Shown: positions 61,133 to 64,000 of the stretch, one piece after another | Layout of the letters: each line of letters begins with the position of its first letter | Numbering within the stretch: the first letter of the stretch is position 1 | Assembly (NCBI GenBank): GCA_015956445.1 | Contig: WIUZ02000004.1 | Span: forward strand, 1,364,001-1,428,000 | Length of the DNA: 64,000 bases | Source: Thelephora terrestris | Taxonomy: Eukaryota; Basidiomycota; Agaricomycetes; Thelephorales; Thelephoraceae | Reading direction: 5' to 3' | Translations under genes and position numbers: made by a program | Notes under the pieces: generated by a model | What the model saw: the letters and a program-made list of their open reading frames with translations, nothing else | Database searches by the model: none | What the model was told of the DNA's origin: nothing

Positions 61133-63459
61133 CTAAAGGAGGTATCGGAATTTTCTTATGAGCCGTCTCTCCTGATCAGCGGTTGCGTTGACCAAACTGA
61201 AACAATGTCAATGAAAAGTGCGCACAAATAGGAGAGACGCCACACACTTAGCGGACTTTGTGATTGTTTTTTCATCAGCCCCGAATACCTCCACCTCGCC
61301 ATTTTCTAGTTTTTTATTCAGATAGACGAGGTATTGGCGATAAGCTGAGCGTCCGTCAGTAAGTCTTATCAATGTGAGTGGCAAGGACTGACCTAAACCG
61401 ATCGCAAGGGAGAGGGAGAGCAAACAGAGCTCAGTGGTGAAGCTTCGCCAATATCTCGGCGCCCACTTGGACGGCCACAGGTACGAGGCGGGGATTTGTC
61501 CAATGTTGGCAAATCCGTTGACTATCGCAATGGCGGCCGCACGTTTGACCGGAGGACGGGGAAGACTCGTGCTAACCCATCCGAGTAGGAGAATTCCACC
61601 TGGAAACACATCGAATATTATGTATAACCTCTAACGTGAAGCGAATAGAAGTTACCGCTGTAGCCCATGCACATTCCAAACAGGGAGATGTATTTTCCGG
61701 CGGTAGTCTTGGCTATGAAGAGGTTGGAAAATTGCATCGCAATAGGGGTATGTCCACCCACCTGTAAGGGCGACCACATAACCGAGGAGAGCGAAAGCAT
61801 AAGCAAGGGCGATATGGAAATACTTTTCTCCAGTGCGGTCCGAATGCCAAGAGTTCACAAGGGCAAAAACGGTGGCGAATGCCCAAGGGGGGAAAGTAAG
61901 CAACAATGTGACCGTGGTATTGAATCCAAGGGTTTTGGTGATGCTCGGGAAGTACTGGCTGAACGACAGGCCCATAAGATAGGTAAAATACATCAAACTA
62001 GTGGGGAACACGTTCAGAATTCGAGAAGAGGAGAGGGTTCACTGACTTACGCCAATGCCCAAACTTTGATGTCGGTGACCGCAAGTTTCAGTCCATGGAG
62101 AACTCCTGAACCGGATCTCTCGGCTTCGTCAGGGTTGTCAACGAGACCAACGTCTTTCACAAGTCGACCCTGAGCAATGCGAAGCTCCCTTTCCGAGAGC
62201 CATCTCGTACTGTGCGGGACTAGATCGGCTCCGCTCCAAAATGTTGTAAGGATGTATGGCTCACCTAGAAGGGTAATCCGCAAGGATGAACGGAACAAGG
62301 AGCCCGAACGCGACGGTTATGGAACCTTCGATGATGAAAAGCTATAAACGATGAGCTGGCGCCTGCCAAGGTAGTGGGAGGGAACGAACCCATCGCCATC
62401 CCCGGATGCCCCTAGCCCCCTCCATTCCACTCAGTACACCAGCGGCAATTAACCCGCCCAAACCTTGAGCCATCATGTTGCCTACATTCAATCTGCCGAG
62501 ACGTGAGCCCAAGAAACAAGGCACGGCGTATTTGAGCTCGTACACCGCAATTCTGAAGCCGACTTCCTTCCTTGTATACCATCGGGAGAGGTAATAAATA
62601 GCACCGGGATAGAACGCGGCCTCTGTGATAACCGTCAAGCCATGCTGATGGAAGAGAGATATACTTGCCTACAAAGCCCAGGAAGAAGCGACAGACGACA
62701 ATCTGAGAGAAGTTGTTACAAAGCTGTTGTATGGATTAAATAAGTACCCGAACCGCTGGGGAAAGGTGGGGGGGTCTTACCGAAGTCAAAGCCGAGATCA
62801 AGCCCCATGTGACGGTCACGAAAGCGAGGTACAGCCGAGGGGTCGGAACAGTATTCATAACCAAATTCGAGGGCACTTGCATCTATGTGCAGGGTCAGCG
62901 CCAGTAGCGAACTCAGGGTTTCTATAAGCCTACGAAAATATAACCGGCAAAGAGGACGGACAACGAAGTGGCGTATTGTGTGTCATTGAGGTTCAAGTCC
63001 TGCTGGAGGCCCGCGAGGCGAGCATTGGCCAAATTGCTGCGCTGTGACGGTCTGTTAGTGGTACCTAATTCGGGGAGACGGAATGAATGGTTGGAGACTG
63101 ACGTCCTGTATATGAAATGGTTAATGGGCGGATCGGAACACGGTAGTGCCAGGAAATGCTTACGAGGAAGTTTAGGATGAACAACTGTGTTATATCAAGA
63201 ACTGCGTTAATCACTCCCCCTCAAGCCAAAAAGACAGGGGGCGAACGTACGATCATCAACACGGGCTGATGAACGCGACTCGGTACTCAATATTCGGTAA
63301 TCACGCGTTGGGAAAGCGGTCAGAGGGACTCACGAGACATCGGGTGTCGATTTTATTAACGAGGCGGCGTTCCTCGTGCTCGTCCCAGTCTCCGAGGGTG
63401 GCGGTTTCCTCAGGGGCTAAAGGGGAGGCGTTGGAATTGGCTGACTTGGAAGAAGTCAT
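61133..63459 (-). CDS. DAL5-family MFS anion transporter
   Basis: Sixteen exons give 502 residues: 63459-63334, 63265-63251, 63184-63164, 63105-63103, 63041-62934, 62882-62781, 62723-62669, 62622-62544, 62492-62390, 62341-62265, 62209-62051, 61997-61762, 61712-61656, 61599-61393, 61344-61248, 61196-61133. Family marks: RCLPVLMILFILNFLDRSNL, NARLAGLQQDLNLNDTQYAT, VCRFFLGFVEAAFYPGAIYY, LSRWYTRKEVGFR, LGGLIAAGVLSGMEG, IEGSITVAFG and an end FRYLL. About 12 helices. The ACS family (yeast Dal5, Tna1, Vht1) imports allantoate, nicotinate, biotin or sugar-acid-like anions with protons. Three consecutive exons of 15, 21 and 3 nt code PVLMI, LFILNFL and a single D of the DRSN motif. One intron (62668-62623) is GC-AG. 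Confidence 0.92.
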
Positions 63460-63784
63460 CGCTTGGGTGTGCAGGGTCGGCCACCAAGCGGACCGGGGAA
63501 CGGAGTGCGCTCTTAGTGAAAGACGACGGCGAACCCGAACAAGGGACGCTCAACCTGACCCACTCACTGCGAGATGTCCGCCGACAGATCATGACATGGG
63601 CGCAATTCAAATCGCATCATGTCGCTCTCGGCTTCTTTGCTTTCCCGAAAAGGAAAGGACGTGCCGAGAGCACCAGCGACCAATTGGAATGGAAATGTGA
63701 TCGGGAGGATCTGTTCCGCACCATCTGATATATATAAATCACACTTCAGTTCTTTCTTGGTCCCGTATCAGAATCCGCTTCAGA
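63460..63784. promoter_or_regulatory. Divergent promoter between MFS and aldolase genes
   Basis: 325 bp between the two starts. TATATAAA at 63731-63738 lies 47 nt before the aldolase ATG. The two genes could be co-regulated, consistent with a catabolic pair. Confidence 0.6.
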
Positions 63785-64000
63785 ATGCCCCCCGGTAACT
63801 TTGGGCTCCATAAACTCCTCCGGGACGGCAGGGAGGCAAAGAAACCTATCGTTGGTATGTCGCAATAGATTCTATTCGATAGGTGATCCTCACGATCGCT
63901 TCGCTCGTCTGAACTGTAGGTTCCTGGCTGATGCTGCCTGGAGCATCCCTCGCGAGGATGATCGCACAGATGGGTTTCGACGTGAGCATTACCCTGCTTA
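63785..64000 (+). CDS. HpcH/HpaI aldolase-type enzyme (5' part only)
   Basis: Exons 63785-63854 and 63920-63981 are in the window; the third lies beyond it after a GTGAGC donor at 63982. The readable part, PGNFGLHKLLRDGREAKKP, then IVGSWLMLPGASLARMIAQM and GFD, fits the start of HpcH/HpaI (2-keto-3-deoxy-sugar-acid or 4-hydroxy-2-oxo acid) aldolases, where GxW is followed by the helix leading to the DxEH motif. These class II metal enzymes split 2-keto-3-deoxy acids to pyruvate and an aldehyde. The call rests on about 44 residues. Confidence 0.72.

Overview
This is eukaryotic nuclear DNA from a filamentous basidiomycete, most likely an Agaricomycete. The evidence is dense gene packing on both strands, genes cut by many introns of about 46-70 nt with GT(R)NGT/AG borders, and gene types typical of that group: a three-RRM/MLLE protein of the Ustilago Rrm4 kind, a macrofage-activating-glycoprotein type secreted protein, a long ABCC transporter, a fungal G3BP and a Het-C homologue. 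Nearly every gene needs splicing to be read, so exon joins were worked out by hand from splice borders, reading phase and family alignment known to me. No search was run.

Left part (1-23 kb): a Vps62-type protein (-) and a secreted S41 peptidase (+) diverge from one promoter. They are followed by a small single-pass membrane protein (-), an intron-bearing tRNA-Pro (-), a 24-exon ABCC transporter (+), a divergent histone H2A/H2B pair, trehalose-6-phosphate phosphatase TPS2 (-), a second small membrane protein related to the first (-), a MAG-type glycoprotein (+) and sterol C-24 methyltransferase ERG6 (+).

Middle (23-50 kb): a palindromic repeat pair lies between ERG6 and RAD52 (-). Then come a Fus3/Kss1-class MAP kinase (+), a G3BP-like RNA-binding protein (-), Het-C (+), a conserved protein of unknown role (-), an Rrm4-like protein (+), the spindle checkpoint protein Mad3 (+), a mucin-like single-pass membrane protein (-), protein-L-isoaspartate methyltransferase (+), a PAAF1/Rpn14-like WD40 protein (-), a Yra1/ALY-like export adaptor (-), a Mahogunin-like RING protein (-), ribosomal protein uL15 (-) and RNA polymerase II subunit Rpb11 (+).

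Right part (51-64 kb): mitochondrial GTPase Mtg1 (-), a basic coiled-coil protein (-), a 1.6 kb stretch without a supported gene, a four-helix membrane protein (-), more repeat copies, then a possible catabolic neighbourhood: sorbitol/xylitol-type dehydrogenase (-), DAL5-family MFS transporter (-) and, diverging from it, an HpcH/HpaI aldolase (+) cut by the window end.

No rRNA, CRISPR, viral or LTR element was seen. The most unusual signals are a chain of tiny exons in the MFS gene, including one of 3 nt coding a single Asp, with other micro-exons of 7, 9 and 12 nt; two GC-AG introns; introns that leave the frame open when retained; a regular array of five ABBA-like hexamers behind the second KEN box of Mad3; and a two-member family of small membrane proteins with shared intron position and tail motif.
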